Shown here: positions 1 through 8,561 of the stretch, in pieces
Position numbering within the stretch: position 1 is the first letter of the stretch
Layout: each line of letters starts with the position of its first letter
NCBI GenBank assembly: GCA_036310185.1
Contig: JAXJSH010000018.1
Coordinates: 1 to 64,000, forward strand
DNA: 64,000 nucleotides
Source: JALENY01 sp036310185
GTDB lineage: Bacteria > Bacillota > Clostridia > Lachnospirales > Lachnospiraceae
Direction: 5' to 3'
The notes under the pieces: generated by a model
What the model was told of the DNA's origin: nothing
Seen by the model: only the letters and a program-made list of their open reading frames with translations
Database searches by the model: none
Program-made: the position numbers and the translations under genes

Positions 1-2
1 GA

Positions 3-1010
3 AAAGGTCTGGCCAATTTTGGAAGGGCCTCTTTTCTGGTCACTTCAAAGGGCACGGTCAGCACGGATATTGGAAATGGCATGCTGGAATATGCCAATAT
101 GCTGTTTCATCTGGACAAAATAAAATTTAATTCCATGTTGCGGCAGCTGGACGGACATCAGGAAGATGTGGAGACGCTGATGGAAAATCTGGGGATCCTG
201 GACAGTGCCATCGGAATTGCCTCGTTCCGGGAATATCTTCCCTATTATTGCAGAGGTGAATTTATCAGCGATGATGCATCGAAAATACTTCAGGGGAACG
301 CTTCTGAAAAAGGCAAATCGAAGGAAGGGTATTCTGAATGTAGCGGCATTGCCATGGAGGTACATAATCTGTATCATCCTCTGATTTCAGAACCGGTGGC
401 AAACAGTATTACCGTACAGGGCGGGACGCTGATCACCGGCTCCAATGCATCCGGTAAGTCCACCTTTTTGAAAAACATTGCCATAAACAGTATTCTGGCC
501 CAGACCATTGATACAGCTGTTGCCACTTGGTATAAGGCATCTTTTATGAAGATCATGACATCCATGGCACTGAATGACAATCTGGACAGCGGGGAAAGTT
601 ATTATATCGTGGAAATCAAGTCTCTGAAGCGGATTCTGGATGAAAGCAAAAAAGGTGTGCCGCTTTTATGTATCATTGATGAAGTGCTGCGGGGAACCAA
701 CACCATCGAACGAATTGCAGCATCCTCACAGATTTTGAGACAGCTGAACCAGCCTCATGTATTGCCTTTTGCCGCGACACATGACCTGGAGCTGTCCTAT
801 ATTCTGGAAAGAGCGTATACCAATTATCATTTTGAAGAGGAAATATCGGATGAGGACATCCGGTTCAACTATTTATTAAAAACGGGCAGAACCAACACCA
901 GAAATGCCATACGGCTTCTGGAACAGATGGGGTATGACCGTGAAATTGTCGAACGGGCCAGAAAGGAAGCGGCCGGGTTTGAAGAGACAGGAGTATGGGA
1001 AGTATGTTAG
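3..1010 (+). CDS. MutS-family DNA mismatch repair-like ATPase, 5' end outside window
   Basis: The reading frame is open from the window edge, so only the C-terminal part is present. It contains the MutS-type ABC ATPase: a Walker A motif GSNASGKST (near base 440), a Q/D region, a Walker B segment LLCIIDEVLRGTNT (near 665) and the switch histidine in FAATHD. These features are shared by MutS, MutS2 and the shorter MutS-like proteins. No Smr nuclease domain follows the ATPase, which argues against MutS2. The C-terminus is short and ends just after the ATPase, as in the MutS-like membrane-associated proteins of Clostridia rather than canonical mutS; this last point is inference because the N-terminus is missing. 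The stop codon overlaps the start region of rnhA, so the two are probably cotranscribed. Confidence 0.85.
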   Translation, partial: KGLANFGRASFLVTSKGTVSTDIGNGMLEYANMLFHLDKIKFNSMLRQLDGHQEDVETLMENLGILDSAIGIASFREYLPYYCRGEFISDDASKILQGNASEKGKSKEGYSECSGIAMEVHNLYHPLISEPVANSITVQGGTLITGSNASGKSTFLKNIAINSILAQTIDTAVATWYKASFMKIMTSMALNDNLDSGESYYIVEIKSLKRILDESKKGVPLLCIIDEVLRGTNTIERIAASSQILRQLNQPHVLPFAATHDLELSYILERAYTNYHFEEEISDEDIRFNYLLKTGRTNTRNAIRLLEQMGYDREIVERARKEAAGFEETGVWEVC

Positions 1011-1480
1011 TGAAAATATTTACAGACGGAGCGGCAAGGGGAAATCCGGAGGGACCCGGCGGCTACGGAACGATTTTACAGTATGTGGATACAAAGGGAC
1101 AGCTGCATGAGCGGGAATATTCCCAGGGTTATAGAAAGACTACAAACAACCGCATGGAACTGATGGCGGCAATCACCGGTCTGGAAGCGCTGAACCGTCC
1201 CTGTCAGGTGGAACTGTATTCCGATTCCAAATATCTGACCGATGCCTTTAATCAGCACTGGATCGACGGATGGCTGAAAAAGGGCTGGAAGAGGGGAAAA
1301 AACCAGCCGGTGCTCAACGTGGATCTCTGGAAACGCCTGTTAAAGGCAAAAGAACCCCACGATGTGAAATTTATCTGGGTAAAAGGCCATGACGGGCATC
1401 CGGAAAACGAGCGGTGTGACCGTCTGGCCACCACGGCGGCGGACGGTGACGGACTGATTCCGGATACCGCAGTGGAATAG
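1004..1480 (+). CDS. rnhA: Ribonuclease HI
   Basis: Cleaves RNA in RNA-DNA hybrids in the cytoplasm. The protein opens with IFTDGAARGNPEGPGG (first catalytic Asp), followed by NNRMELMA (catalytic Glu), YSDSKYL (second Asp), the conserved WVKGHDGHPENERCD segment with the catalytic His and the last Asp. Length of 158 residues matches bacterial RNase HI. Two in-frame ATGs exist at 995 and 1004. A GGAG at 990-993 is only one base from the first but ten bases from the second, so I choose 1004. Either start lies inside the 3' end of the MutS-like gene, giving an overlap of 7 to 16 bases and likely translational coupling. No terminator with a U-tract is visible after the stop. Confidence 0.95.
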   Translation: MLVKIFTDGAARGNPEGPGGYGTILQYVDTKGQLHEREYSQGYRKTTNNRMELMAAITGLEALNRPCQVELYSDSKYLTDAFNQHWIDGWLKKGWKRGKNQPVLNVDLWKRLLKAKEPHDVKFIWVKGHDGHPENERCDRLATTAADGDGLIPDTAVE

Positions 1481-1575
1481 ATTACAACTGTTTTGGATTC
1501 TTTTTTATTTTAAAAGCAATCCGAAACGGAATGACAGAAATGTGGTCCGGCGCCGGGATACATGGTGATTTCATG

Positions 1576-1604
1576 TTGAAATACCGAATTTTATATGATA
1601 TGAT
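1576..1604 (+). promoter_or_regulatory. Sigma-A type promoter for the small membrane protein and alaS
   Basis: TTGAAA at 1576-1581 and TATGAT at 1599-1604 with a 17-base spacer. Transcription would begin about 45 bases before the ATG at 1652. The leader is too short to hold a T-box, although alaS genes in Firmicutes often have one. Confidence 0.7.
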
Positions 1605-1651
1605 TATCGTTAGGTATTTAGGTGCAGAATAAGACGAGGAGGTAATTATAT

Positions 1652-1810
1652 ATGGATATTATCATTGGGTTATCAGAGATGCTCGCCAAAATGGCTGTTT
1701 TTGTGGTGTTTGCTTTTGCCGGCATTTTCCTTGGCATATCACTGCGCAAAAATAAGATAAGAAAACAGGAAATGGCTGCGGCAGAGAAGCCGGAGTCTGA
1801 GGAGGAATAG
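1652..1810 (+). CDS. Small single-pass membrane protein, 52 residues, unknown function
   Basis: ATG follows a strong Shine-Dalgarno sequence GAGGAGG at 1635-1641. The product begins MDIIIGLSEMLAKMAVFVV, has one hydrophobic segment at about residues 12-31, then a basic stretch LRKNKIRKQE and an acidic tail ending EKPESEEE. Predicted orientation is N-out, C-in by the positive-inside rule. It sits between a good promoter and alaS, with two bases between its stop and the GTG of alaS. The alaS ribosome binding site GAGGAGGA lies within its last codons, so its translation is probably coupled to alaS. I do not recognise a family. The strong initiation signals and position make it very likely to be a real gene. 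Confidence 0.75.
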   Translation: MDIIIGLSEMLAKMAVFVVFAFAGIFLGISLRKNKIRKQEMAAAEKPESEEE

Positions 1811-1812
1811 TT

Positions 1813-4452
1813 GTGGAAAAATACGGCGTTAATCAATTGAGAAAAATGTTCCTTGAATTTTTCGAGAGCAAGGGACATCTGGCAATGAAGAGTTTTTCTC
1901 TTGTGCCACATAACGATAAAAGTCTTCTGCTGATCAATTCCGGTATGGCACCTTTAAAACCATATTTTACCGGAGCAGAGATTCCGCCGAGAACAAGAGT
2001 GACCACATGTCAGAAATGTATCCGTACCGGCGACATTGAAAACGTTGGTAAGACAGCACGTCACGGTACATTCTTTGAGATGTTGGGCAACTTCTCTTTT
2101 GGCGATTATTTTAAAACAGAGGCAATTCACTGGACATGGGAATTTTTAACCGAAGTAGTCGGTCTGGATCCGAACCGCCTGTATCCGTCCGTTTATCTGG
2201 ATGACGATGAGGCGTTTGATATCTGGAACAAAGAAATCGGTATTCCGGCAGAGCGTATTTTCCGCTTTGGAAAAGAGGACAACTTCTGGGAGCATGGCGC
2301 AGGTCCGTGCGGTCCGTGTTCGGAAGTATATTATGACCGCGGTGAAAAATACGGCTGTGGCAAAGAAGGCTGTACCGTAGGATGCGACTGCGATCGTTAC
2401 ATGGAAGTATGGAATAACGTATTTACACAGTTCGACAATGATGGGGAAGGCCATTACAGCGAACTGGAACATAAAAACATCGATACCGGTATGGGTCTGG
2501 AGCGTCTGGCCGTTGTTGTGCAGGATGTTGACTCACTGTTTGACGTGGATACCGTATGTGCCCTTCGTAATAAAGTATGCGAATTTGCAGGCAAAACATA
2601 CCATGCAAATGAAAAAGACGATGTTTCCATCCGTCTGATCACAGACCATATCCGTTCCGCTACCTTTATGATTTCCGATGGTATTATGCCCAGCAATGAG
2701 GGAAGAGGCTACGTTCTTCGCCGTCTGATCCGTCGTGCAGCACGCCACGGAAGACTGCTTGGCATCAAAGACACATTCCTGGCAGAACTGAGCGGAACCG
2801 TGGCAGATACCTCCAAAGAGGGTTATCCGGAACTGGAAGAAAAGAGAAACTTTATTCATAAAGTCATCAGCAAAGAGGAAGAGCAGTTTAACAAGACCAT
2901 CGACCAGGGTCTGCGTATTCTTGCAGAACTGGAACAGGAGATGGAAGAAAAAGGCGTGAAGACTCTGGATGGCGCACAGGCATTCAAACTGTACGACACA
3001 TACGGATTCCCGCTGGATCTGACTACCGAGATTCTGGAAGAAAAAGGTTATACCGTAGATGAGGCTGCTTTCAAAGCATGCATGGAAGAGCAGCGTACAA
3101 AAGCAAGAGAGGCCCGTGAAGTATCTAACTATATGGGTGCGGATGCTACCGTATACGATGAACTGGATCCGGCGCTGACCACAGAATTTACCGGTTATAC
3201 AACATTGGCTGACAGCGGTAAAGTTATGGCTATGACGACAGAAGATGAAGTAGTGGAAGCACTGACCGAAGGCCAGAAGGGAACCATTCTTGTAGATAAG
3301 ACACCGTTCTATGCGACCATGGGCGGTCAGCAGGGCGATATCGGTGTGATCAGCACGGATAAAGGCGTATTTATAGTAGAAGAGACCATAAAACTGCGCG
3401 GCGGAAAAGAAGGCCACGTAGGTGTGATGAAGGAAGGTATGATCGCGGTACAGGATACGGTAAATCTTTCCGTAAATACAGAAAAACGTCAGGACACTGA
3501 GAAAAACCACAGTGCCACACATCTGCTTCAGAAAGCACTGAAGACCGTTCTCGGAGATCATGTGGAACAGAAAGGTTCTCTTGTAACTCCGGACCGTCTC
3601 CGTTTTGACTTTGTCCATTTCCAGAGCATGACTGCAGAAGAAATTCAACAGGTAGAAGATCTGGTAAACAAAGAGATCCGCGCAGGTCTTACCGTATGTA
3701 CCGATATTATGGATATCGAATCTGCAAAAAAATCCGGCGCCATGGCTCTGTTCGGTGAAAAATACGATCAGGAAGTACGTGTGGTTTCCATGGGTGATTT
3801 CTCAAAAGAACTCTGCGGTGGTACCCATGTCAGAAATACCAGCGAGATTCAGGCATTCAAGATCGTGTCAGAATCCGGTATCGCAGCTGGTGTAAGACGT
3901 ATTGAAGCATTGACCGGAAACGGTGTATTTGCATATTACAGAACTATGGAACAGACAATGGCTGATCTGGCCAAAACCATGAAAACAACACCGTCAGAAC
4001 TGCTCACCAGAGCACAGCATATGACTGCTGAGATCAAAGCACTGAACAGTGAACTGGAATCCTTAAAGAGCAAGATGGCAAAAGATTCCCTTGGTGACGT
4101 TATGAACCAGGTAAAAGAGATCGGCGGCGTGAAAGTACTTGCTGCAAAACTGCAGGGTGTAGATCCGAACGGCATGCGTGAACTTGGCGACCAGCTGAAA
4201 GAAAAGCTGGGCGAAGGTGTTGTTGTACTTGTATCAGACAATGGCGGAAAAGTAAATCTGATTGCCATGGCAACCGATGGTGCCATGAAAAAGGGTGCAC
4301 ATGCAGGCAATCTGATCAAAGCAGTGGCTTCCGTAGTTGGCGGAGGCGGCGGCGGACGTCCGAATATGGCACAGGCCGGCGGCAAAGATGCAGCTAAAAT
4401 TGATGATGCAGTTGCAAAAGCATATGAGGTTGCAGAAGAACAGATAAAATAA
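1813..4452 (+). CDS. alaS: Alanyl-tRNA synthetase
   Basis: Charges tRNA-Ala with alanine. At 879 residues it has the full bacterial architecture: class II catalytic core in the N-terminal half (TCQKCIRTGDIENVG, FFEMLGNFSFGDYF), the tRNA-recognition region, an editing domain with the zinc-binding HSATHLL and CGGTH motifs, and the C-Ala domain ending with the glycine-rich VVGGGGGGRPNMAQAGG segment. Start is GTG at 1813, preceded by GAGGAGGA inside the end of the small upstream gene. The next gene, rpsU, has its own promoter just after the stop, so alaS is the last gene of this unit. Confidence 0.98.
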   Translation: MEKYGVNQLRKMFLEFFESKGHLAMKSFSLVPHNDKSLLLINSGMAPLKPYFTGAEIPPRTRVTTCQKCIRTGDIENVGKTARHGTFFEMLGNFSFGDYFKTEAIHWTWEFLTEVVGLDPNRLYPSVYLDDDEAFDIWNKEIGIPAERIFRFGKEDNFWEHGAGPCGPCSEVYYDRGEKYGCGKEGCTVGCDCDRYMEVWNNVFTQFDNDGEGHYSELEHKNIDTGMGLERLAVVVQDVDSLFDVDTVCALRNKVCEFAGKTYHANEKDDVSIRLITDHIRSATFMISDGIMPSNEGRGYVLRRLIRRAARHGRLLGIKDTFLAELSGTVADTSKEGYPELEEKRNFIHKVISKEEEQFNKTIDQGLRILAELEQEMEEKGVKTLDGAQAFKLYDTYGFPLDLTTEILEEKGYTVDEAAFKACMEEQRTKAREAREVSNYMGADATVYDELDPALTTEFTGYTTLADSGKVMAMTTEDEVVEALTEGQKGTILVDKTPFYATMGGQQGDIGVISTDKGVFIVEETIKLRGGKEGHVGVMKEGMIAVQDTVNLSVNTEKRQDTEKNHSATHLLQKALKTVLGDHVEQKGSLVTPDRLRFDFVHFQSMTAEEIQQVEDLVNKEIRAGLTVCTDIMDIESAKKSGAMALFGEKYDQEVRVVSMGDFSKELCGGTHVRNTSEIQAFKIVSESGIAAGVRRIEALTGNGVFAYYRTMEQTMADLAKTMKTTPSELLTRAQHMTAEIKALNSELESLKSKMAKDSLGDVMNQVKEIGGVKVLAAKLQGVDPNGMRELGDQLKEKLGEGVVVLVSDNGGKVNLIAMATDGAMKKGAHAGNLIKAVASVVGGGGGGRPNMAQAGGKDAAKIDDAVAKAYEVAEEQIK

Positions 4453-4465
4453 AACAAAAAAACAG

Positions 4466-4493
4466 TTGACGTACTGTAAAAATCTGTTATAAT
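4466..4493 (+). promoter_or_regulatory. Sigma-A promoter of rpsU
   Basis: TTGACG at 4466-4471 and a perfect TATAAT at 4488-4493, 16-base spacer. It starts 14 bases after the alaS stop codon. Predicted transcript starts near 4500, giving a leader of about 70 bases. Confidence 0.8.
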
Positions 4494-4520
4494 TATTTCT
4501 AGTGCAAGAAAATACCCAAA

Positions 4521-4548
4521 CAGTTGTATTATGCACAATCTACAACTG
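4521..4548 (+). promoter_or_regulatory. Perfect 8-bp inverted repeat in the rpsU leader
   Basis: CAGTTGTA (4521-4528) and TACAACTG (4541-4548) enclose a 12-base loop. The right arm ends at the first base of the ribosome binding site GGAGGGAGG (4548-4556). A hairpin here could influence ribosome access, as in autogenous control of ribosomal proteins; that role is inference. Confidence 0.5.
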
Positions 4549-4570
4549 GAGGGAGGTTAGGTGTGAGAAT

Positions 4571-4747
4571 ATGTCAAATGTTATCGTAAAAGAAAACGAG
4601 ACTCTGGACAGCGCCTTACGCAGATTTAAACGCAGCTGCGCAAAGGCTGGTATTCAGCAGGAGATCAGAAAAAGAGAACATTACGAGAAACCAAGTGTTC
4701 GTCGTAAGAAAAAATCTGAAGCTGCCAGAAAACGTAAATATAATTAA
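4571..4747 (+). CDS. rpsU: 30S ribosomal protein S21
   Basis: A 58-residue basic protein starting MSNVIVKENETLDSALRRF, the characteristic S21 N-terminus, with the family's lysine/arginine-rich end RKKKSEAARKRKY. It is a component of the small ribosomal subunit near the anti-Shine-Dalgarno region of 16S rRNA. The ATG is 14 bases downstream of the GGAGG, rather long, but no alternative in-frame start fits the family. Monocistronic: own promoter upstream and strong terminator immediately downstream. Confidence 0.97.
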   Translation: MSNVIVKENETLDSALRRFKRSCAKAGIQQEIRKREHYEKPSVRRKKKSEAARKRKYN

Positions 4748-4755
4748 TTGTGCGT

Positions 4756-4786
4756 AAAAATCCCTGACCAGTGTCAGGGATTTTTG
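4756..4786 (+). terminator. Rho-independent terminator of rpsU
   Basis: TCCCTGAC (4761-4768), loop CAGT, GTCAGGGA (4773-4780), flanked by AAAAA and TTTTT so the stem extends to 13 bp. Confidence 0.93.
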
Positions 4787-4822
4787 TCTTTAACAAAATG
4801 CTGGAATGAAAAGAAAAAAGTT

Positions 4823-4865
4823 CTGTTTTGCGAAGGGCTGCGCCTTCGCAGGACAGTTTTGTTTT
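4823..4865 (+). terminator. Strong hairpin with U-tract just upstream of cls (terminator or attenuator)
   Basis: CTGTTTTGCGAAGG (4823-4836) pairs with CCTTCGCAGGACAG (4843-4856): 14 pairs including two G-U, six-base loop, followed by TTTTGTTTT. It lies after the rpsU terminator and only 14 bases before the cls ATG at 4880, so any transcript of cls from upstream must read through it. It could act as a second terminator, an attenuator, or be a dispersed palindromic element. Confidence 0.65.
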
Positions 4866-4879
4866 AATGGGGATTTACA

Positions 4880-6421
4880 ATGATTAAGAAATTAAGCAAA
4901 TTATTGACAAACCGGGTATTTATAGTGGTGCTCGCAATCCTTCTGCAGGTTATGTGGATGGGAATCCTGCTGTGGAATCTGAGCAGCTATTCCAAGTATA
5001 TTAATTTTGCAGTGAAGGTTCTGAGCCTTATTCTCGTGCTGTATCTGGTAAATAAACGGACGAATCCGGCATATAAACTGGCCTGGACAATACTGATCCT
5101 TGTTATGCCGGTTTTTGGTGTTCTGATCTATTTTCTGTTTGGCCGTTCTACCATAGCACGCAAGATGGAGAAACAGTTTGAAGAATTCAAGCTGGATGCC
5201 AATGCACATCCGAAAGAAGATGCCAGAATACGTGCCATGCTGGAGGAGGAAAGTCAGGAATACTCCAATCAGTCTGCTTATATTCGCGATTATGCAGGTT
5301 ATCCCCTTTATGGCAATGTGGAGTCCAAATACTTTGCAGTGGGCGACGATATGCTGCCTGCGCTGGTGGAAGAACTGGAAAAGGCAGAACAGTATATTTT
5401 CATGGAATATTTTATCATTGCGGATGGATATATGTGGAGAACCATCCGTGATGTGCTGGAACGGAAAGCCCAGCAGGGTGTGGACGTGCGGCTGATCTAT
5501 GACGATTTTGGATGCATCAGTCGTCTGCCCCGTCATTTTTATAAAAGACTGCAGAAAAAGGGAATCAAATGTGCTTCCTTTAATCCGCTTCGCCCTATTG
5601 TCAATATCATTCTGAACAACCGTGACCACCGGAAAATTCTGGTCATTGACGGAAAAGTGGCTTTTACAGGCGGAATCAATATCGCAGATGAATACATTAA
5701 TCAGTACGAACGTTTCGGACACTGGAAAGACAGCGGTATCATGCTGAAAGGGCCTGCTGTGTGGAGTTTTACCTCCATGTTTCTGCAGATGTGGTCGGTG
5801 GTCACAAGGATGGAGCCGGAATTTGAAAAATTTGCCCCTCCGGCATATCTGACGCCCATTCCGGAAAAATACAAAGGTTTTATTCAGCCCTATACGGATA
5901 TTCCGGTTGACTCGGAGACGGTAGGTGAGAATGTATATCTGAATATCATTGCCGGTGCAAAGAAATATATTTATATCTATACGCCTTATCTGGTTATTGA
6001 CAATGAGATGATGACAGCCCTCTGTCTTGCGGCAAAAAGTGGCGTGGACATTCGCATTGTCACACCGGAGATTCCGGATAAAAAAGCGGTATTTTTACTG
6101 ACCCAGTCCTATTATGAGGAACTTCTGGAAGCCGGCGTGCGGATCTATCAGTATGTGCCCGGATTTATCCACTCAAAAATATTTGTATGTGATGATGTGG
6201 TCGCAGCGGTGGGAACCATTAATCTGGATTATCGCAGCCTCTATCTTCATTTTGAGTGCGGTGCATGGCTGTATAAATGTGAAGCTGTGGCGGAAATCAA
6301 AGAAAATGTGGAATATACACTGGAAGACTGCAGAGAGATTACCCTTGATTTCTGCAGAAATCAGAATGCAGCAGTGCGCATTTTCCAGGGCATATTAAGA
6401 CTTTTTGCGCCGATGATGTAA
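4880..6421 (+). CDS. cls: Cardiolipin synthase (phospholipase D superfamily)
   Basis: Condenses two phosphatidylglycerol molecules into cardiolipin at the membrane. The 513-residue protein begins with two hydrophobic segments (about residues 13-33 and 37-60) plus the PLDc_N region ending YFLFGRST, followed by two HKD catalytic motifs: HRKILVIDGKVAFTGG (near base 5629) and HSKIFVCDDVVAAVGT (near 6172). This is the standard layout of bacterial ClsA-type enzymes. A GGGGAT sequence nine bases before the ATG is the only ribosome binding signal. The gene is preceded by a terminator-like hairpin and I see no promoter between that hairpin and the ATG. Confidence 0.95.
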   Translation: MIKKLSKLLTNRVFIVVLAILLQVMWMGILLWNLSSYSKYINFAVKVLSLILVLYLVNKRTNPAYKLAWTILILVMPVFGVLIYFLFGRSTIARKMEKQFEEFKLDANAHPKEDARIRAMLEEESQEYSNQSAYIRDYAGYPLYGNVESKYFAVGDDMLPALVEELEKAEQYIFMEYFIIADGYMWRTIRDVLERKAQQGVDVRLIYDDFGCISRLPRHFYKRLQKKGIKCASFNPLRPIVNIILNNRDHRKILVIDGKVAFTGGINIADEYINQYERFGHWKDSGIMLKGPAVWSFTSMFLQMWSVVTRMEPEFEKFAPPAYLTPIPEKYKGFIQPYTDIPVDSETVGENVYLNIIAGAKKYIYIYTPYLVIDNEMMTALCLAAKSGVDIRIVTPEIPDKKAVFLLTQSYYEELLEAGVRIYQYVPGFIHSKIFVCDDVVAAVGTINLDYRSLYLHFECGAWLYKCEAVAEIKENVEYTLEDCREITLDFCRNQNAAVRIFQGILRLFAPMM

Positions 6422-6491
6422 GGAAAAATGTTGTAGGTATAATTTGAAGATTGAAAGATTAAAATGTAGAGATACTTACTGTGGAGTTCTT

Positions 6492-7688
6492 ATGAAGAAG
6501 AAAAAAGCGGTATCTCTACTTTTTGTTTGTATGTACATAATCTGCGCGCTGATGAAACCGGTGGCGGTCCGGGCAGAAGGGGAAGATCTGATCACATCGC
6601 CCCACGGAATACTGATGGAGGCCTCTACCGGTACGGTGCTTTATGAAAAAGATGCAGATACACGAATTCGTCCGGCCAGTATTACAAAAATCATGACGCT
6701 GCTTCTGATTTTTGAAGAACTGGATAAGGGAACCATAAAACTGGATGATCTGGTGACGGCCAGTGCGCATGCAAAATCCATGGGAGGTTCCCAGGTTTAT
6801 CTGGAAGAGGGGGAGCAGCAGACGGTGGAAACCATGATCAAATGCATTGTCATTGCATCCGGGAACGATGCCAGCGTGGCGATGGCAGAGCACATTGGAG
6901 GCAGTGAAACAGAGTTTGTATCCCGCATGAATGCCAGGGCAAAAGAGCTGGGAATGGAAAATACGAATTTTGAAGACTGCTGTGGTCTGACTGATTCGGA
7001 GACGCATTATACCACGGCCAGAGATGTGGCAATCATGTCCCGTGAGCTGATCACAAAACATCCGGAAGTGCTTCAGTATTCCAGTATCTGGATGGAAAAT
7101 ATCACGCATGTGACCCGTCAGGGCAGTTCCGAGTTCGGACTGACCAATACGAATAAGCTGATTCGCAGTTATGACGGATGTCTTGGCCTGAAGACGGGCA
7201 GCACCAGTCTGGCAAAATACTGTGTTTCGGCGGTTGCGGTGCGCAATGATATTACACTGATCAGTGTGGTCATGACTGCGCCGGATTATAAAGTTCGATT
7301 TAATGATGCGGCGGCGATGCTGAACTATGGATTTGCTTCCTGTCAGGTTTATGAAGATTCGGAACCGGAGGCATTGCCGAAAATACCGGTTGCGGGTAGT
7401 ATTCAGAAAGAAGTGGCCTGCGAATATGACTCCGTTTTTCGCTATGTGGATACAGAGGGGAACGATTTAAGCGGGATTGAGATGACGGTTCATCTTCCGG
7501 AGGAATCCCAGGCTCCCATTGAAAAAGGGGATAAGGCCGGAGAAGCAGTTTACAGTATAAATGGAAATGAGATAGGAAAAGTGGATATACTTTACTCGGA
7601 AAGTGTAGAAAAATCCGGTTATGGCGATTATTTGAAACACTGTATTGAAAAAACAACAGGTTTTCAGGAGGGTGAAGGTGCGGCATAA
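6492..7688 (+). CDS. Serine-type D-Ala-D-Ala carboxypeptidase (penicillin-binding protein, peptidase S11), first of two
   Basis: Trims the terminal D-alanine from peptidoglycan stem peptides outside the membrane. From the ATG at 6492 the protein is 398 residues with a signal peptide (KKKK, hydrophobic core, cleavage near VRA-EG, residue 28). The S11 motifs are intact: SITK at residues 63-66 (nucleophile Ser63), SGN at 123-125 and KTG at 234-236, followed by a PBP5-like C-terminal beta domain. A longer frame using TTG at 6444 adds 16 residues before the signal peptide; I reject it because TGGAG at 6482-6486 fits the ATG. The C-terminus lacks a clear amphipathic anchor. It is only distantly similar to the S11 gene at 10822, so this is not a recent duplication. 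Confidence 0.93.
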   Translation: MKKKKAVSLLFVCMYIICALMKPVAVRAEGEDLITSPHGILMEASTGTVLYEKDADTRIRPASITKIMTLLLIFEELDKGTIKLDDLVTASAHAKSMGGSQVYLEEGEQQTVETMIKCIVIASGNDASVAMAEHIGGSETEFVSRMNARAKELGMENTNFEDCCGLTDSETHYTTARDVAIMSRELITKHPEVLQYSSIWMENITHVTRQGSSEFGLTNTNKLIRSYDGCLGLKTGSTSLAKYCVSAVAVRNDITLISVVMTAPDYKVRFNDAAAMLNYGFASCQVYEDSEPEALPKIPVAGSIQKEVACEYDSVFRYVDTEGNDLSGIEMTVHLPEESQAPIEKGDKAGEAVYSINGNEIGKVDILYSESVEKSGYGDYLKHCIEKTTGFQEGEGAA

Positions 7689-7689
7689 G

Positions 7690-7718
7690 TTGACATTACG
7701 GTATGGATTTTTTATAAT
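7690..7718 (+). promoter_or_regulatory. Perfect-consensus sigma-A promoter for the scpAB operon
   Basis: TTGACA at 7690-7695 and TATAAT at 7713-7718 with exactly 17 bases between. It begins two bases after the stop codon of the carboxypeptidase gene and would drive the metallophosphoesterase, scpA, scpB and probably the two following genes. Confidence 0.9.
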
Positions 7719-7745
7719 AGCTTTGCAGAGAAAAGGAGTATTTAC

Positions 7746-8561
7746 ATGAAATTTCAGATTAAGACCTATGAAGGTTTTTCCGCTAAAATCAGAGATCCGG
7801 AACAGAGTCTGACCATTGTGCTGCTGTCGGATCTGCATCAGAAACTGTACGACGGGGATAATTGCATGCTGATCGAGGCAGTGGCTTCCTGCGCGCCGGA
7901 TCTGATTCTGATCGCAGGGGATATGGTGATTGGCAAATACGGAAATTCCACGGAGATCGCGGAAAAGACGGTGACTGCACTGACGGATATGGCACCGGTA
8001 TATTATGCCAATGGAAATCACGAAAAACGAATCAAAAAAAATGTGAATATCTATGGGGACGCCTACGACCGCTATGTAACGAAACTGAAACAGGCAGGTG
8101 TTCACTATCTGGAAAATGCGACGGAACGCATTGATATCAACGGGATAAAATGCCGTATTTATGGTCTGGATCTGTCTCTTTCCTACTATGCAAGACTGAA
8201 ACGGATCCGGTTGGAAAAAGAAGAGATCACAGCCCGGATCGGTGAAGCAGAAGCGGGTGCATACAACATTCTGATCGCCCATCATCCCAGGTTTGGAGAT
8301 GCCTATCTGGACTGGGGCGCGGATCTTACCGTTTCCGGTCATGTGCACGGCGGAGTGATGCGGCTTGGCAATCGGGCCTGTGTCAGTCCGGATGGAAGGA
8401 TTTTTCCAAAGTACGGATATGGCTGGTTTCAGAAAAAGGAAAAATATATGGCGGTCAGTGCCGGGCTGGGTGAACATACCATCCCGCTGCGGATCATGAA
8501 TCCGCCGGAATTAGTACGAATTGTGATAAAACAGGAGGTGCCCCATGGGGATACCCGTTAA
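7746..8561 (+). CDS. Calcineurin-like metallophosphoesterase
   Basis: A 271-residue protein with the metallophosphoesterase signature in order: SDLH at residues 28-31, GD at 58-59, GNHE at 90-93, a later AHHP and GHVHGG near the C-terminus. These ligands bind two metal ions in YkuE-like and related phosphodiesterases. No signal peptide is visible, so it is probably cytoplasmic or peripheral. The substrate cannot be inferred. AAAGGAG at 7732-7738 precedes the ATG. The 3' end overlaps scpA by 17 bases, implying translational coupling, and the gene heads the operon behind a consensus promoter. Confidence 0.9.
   Translation: MKFQIKTYEGFSAKIRDPEQSLTIVLLSDLHQKLYDGDNCMLIEAVASCAPDLILIAGDMVIGKYGNSTEIAEKTVTALTDMAPVYYANGNHEKRIKKNVNIYGDAYDRYVTKLKQAGVHYLENATERIDINGIKCRIYGLDLSLSYYARLKRIRLEKEEITARIGEAEAGAYNILIAHHPRFGDAYLDWGADLTVSGHVHGGVMRLGNRACVSPDGRIFPKYGYGWFQKKEKYMAVSAGLGEHTIPLRIMNPPELVRIVIKQEVPHGDTR

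Noticed and set aside
1490..1527. GTTTTGGATT / AATCCGAAAC hairpin after rnhA as a terminator
   Set aside because: The T-rich run is in the loop, not after the stem, and one pair is mismatched or G-U.
1605..1651. T-box leader for alaS
   Set aside because: Only about 40 bases lie between the promoter and the first start codon, and no T-box-type sequence or terminator is present.
2533..3648. Long open frame on the minus strand opposite alaS (about 370 codons)
   Set aside because: Cys/Phe/His-rich product without any domain; it follows from codon bias of alaS on the other strand.
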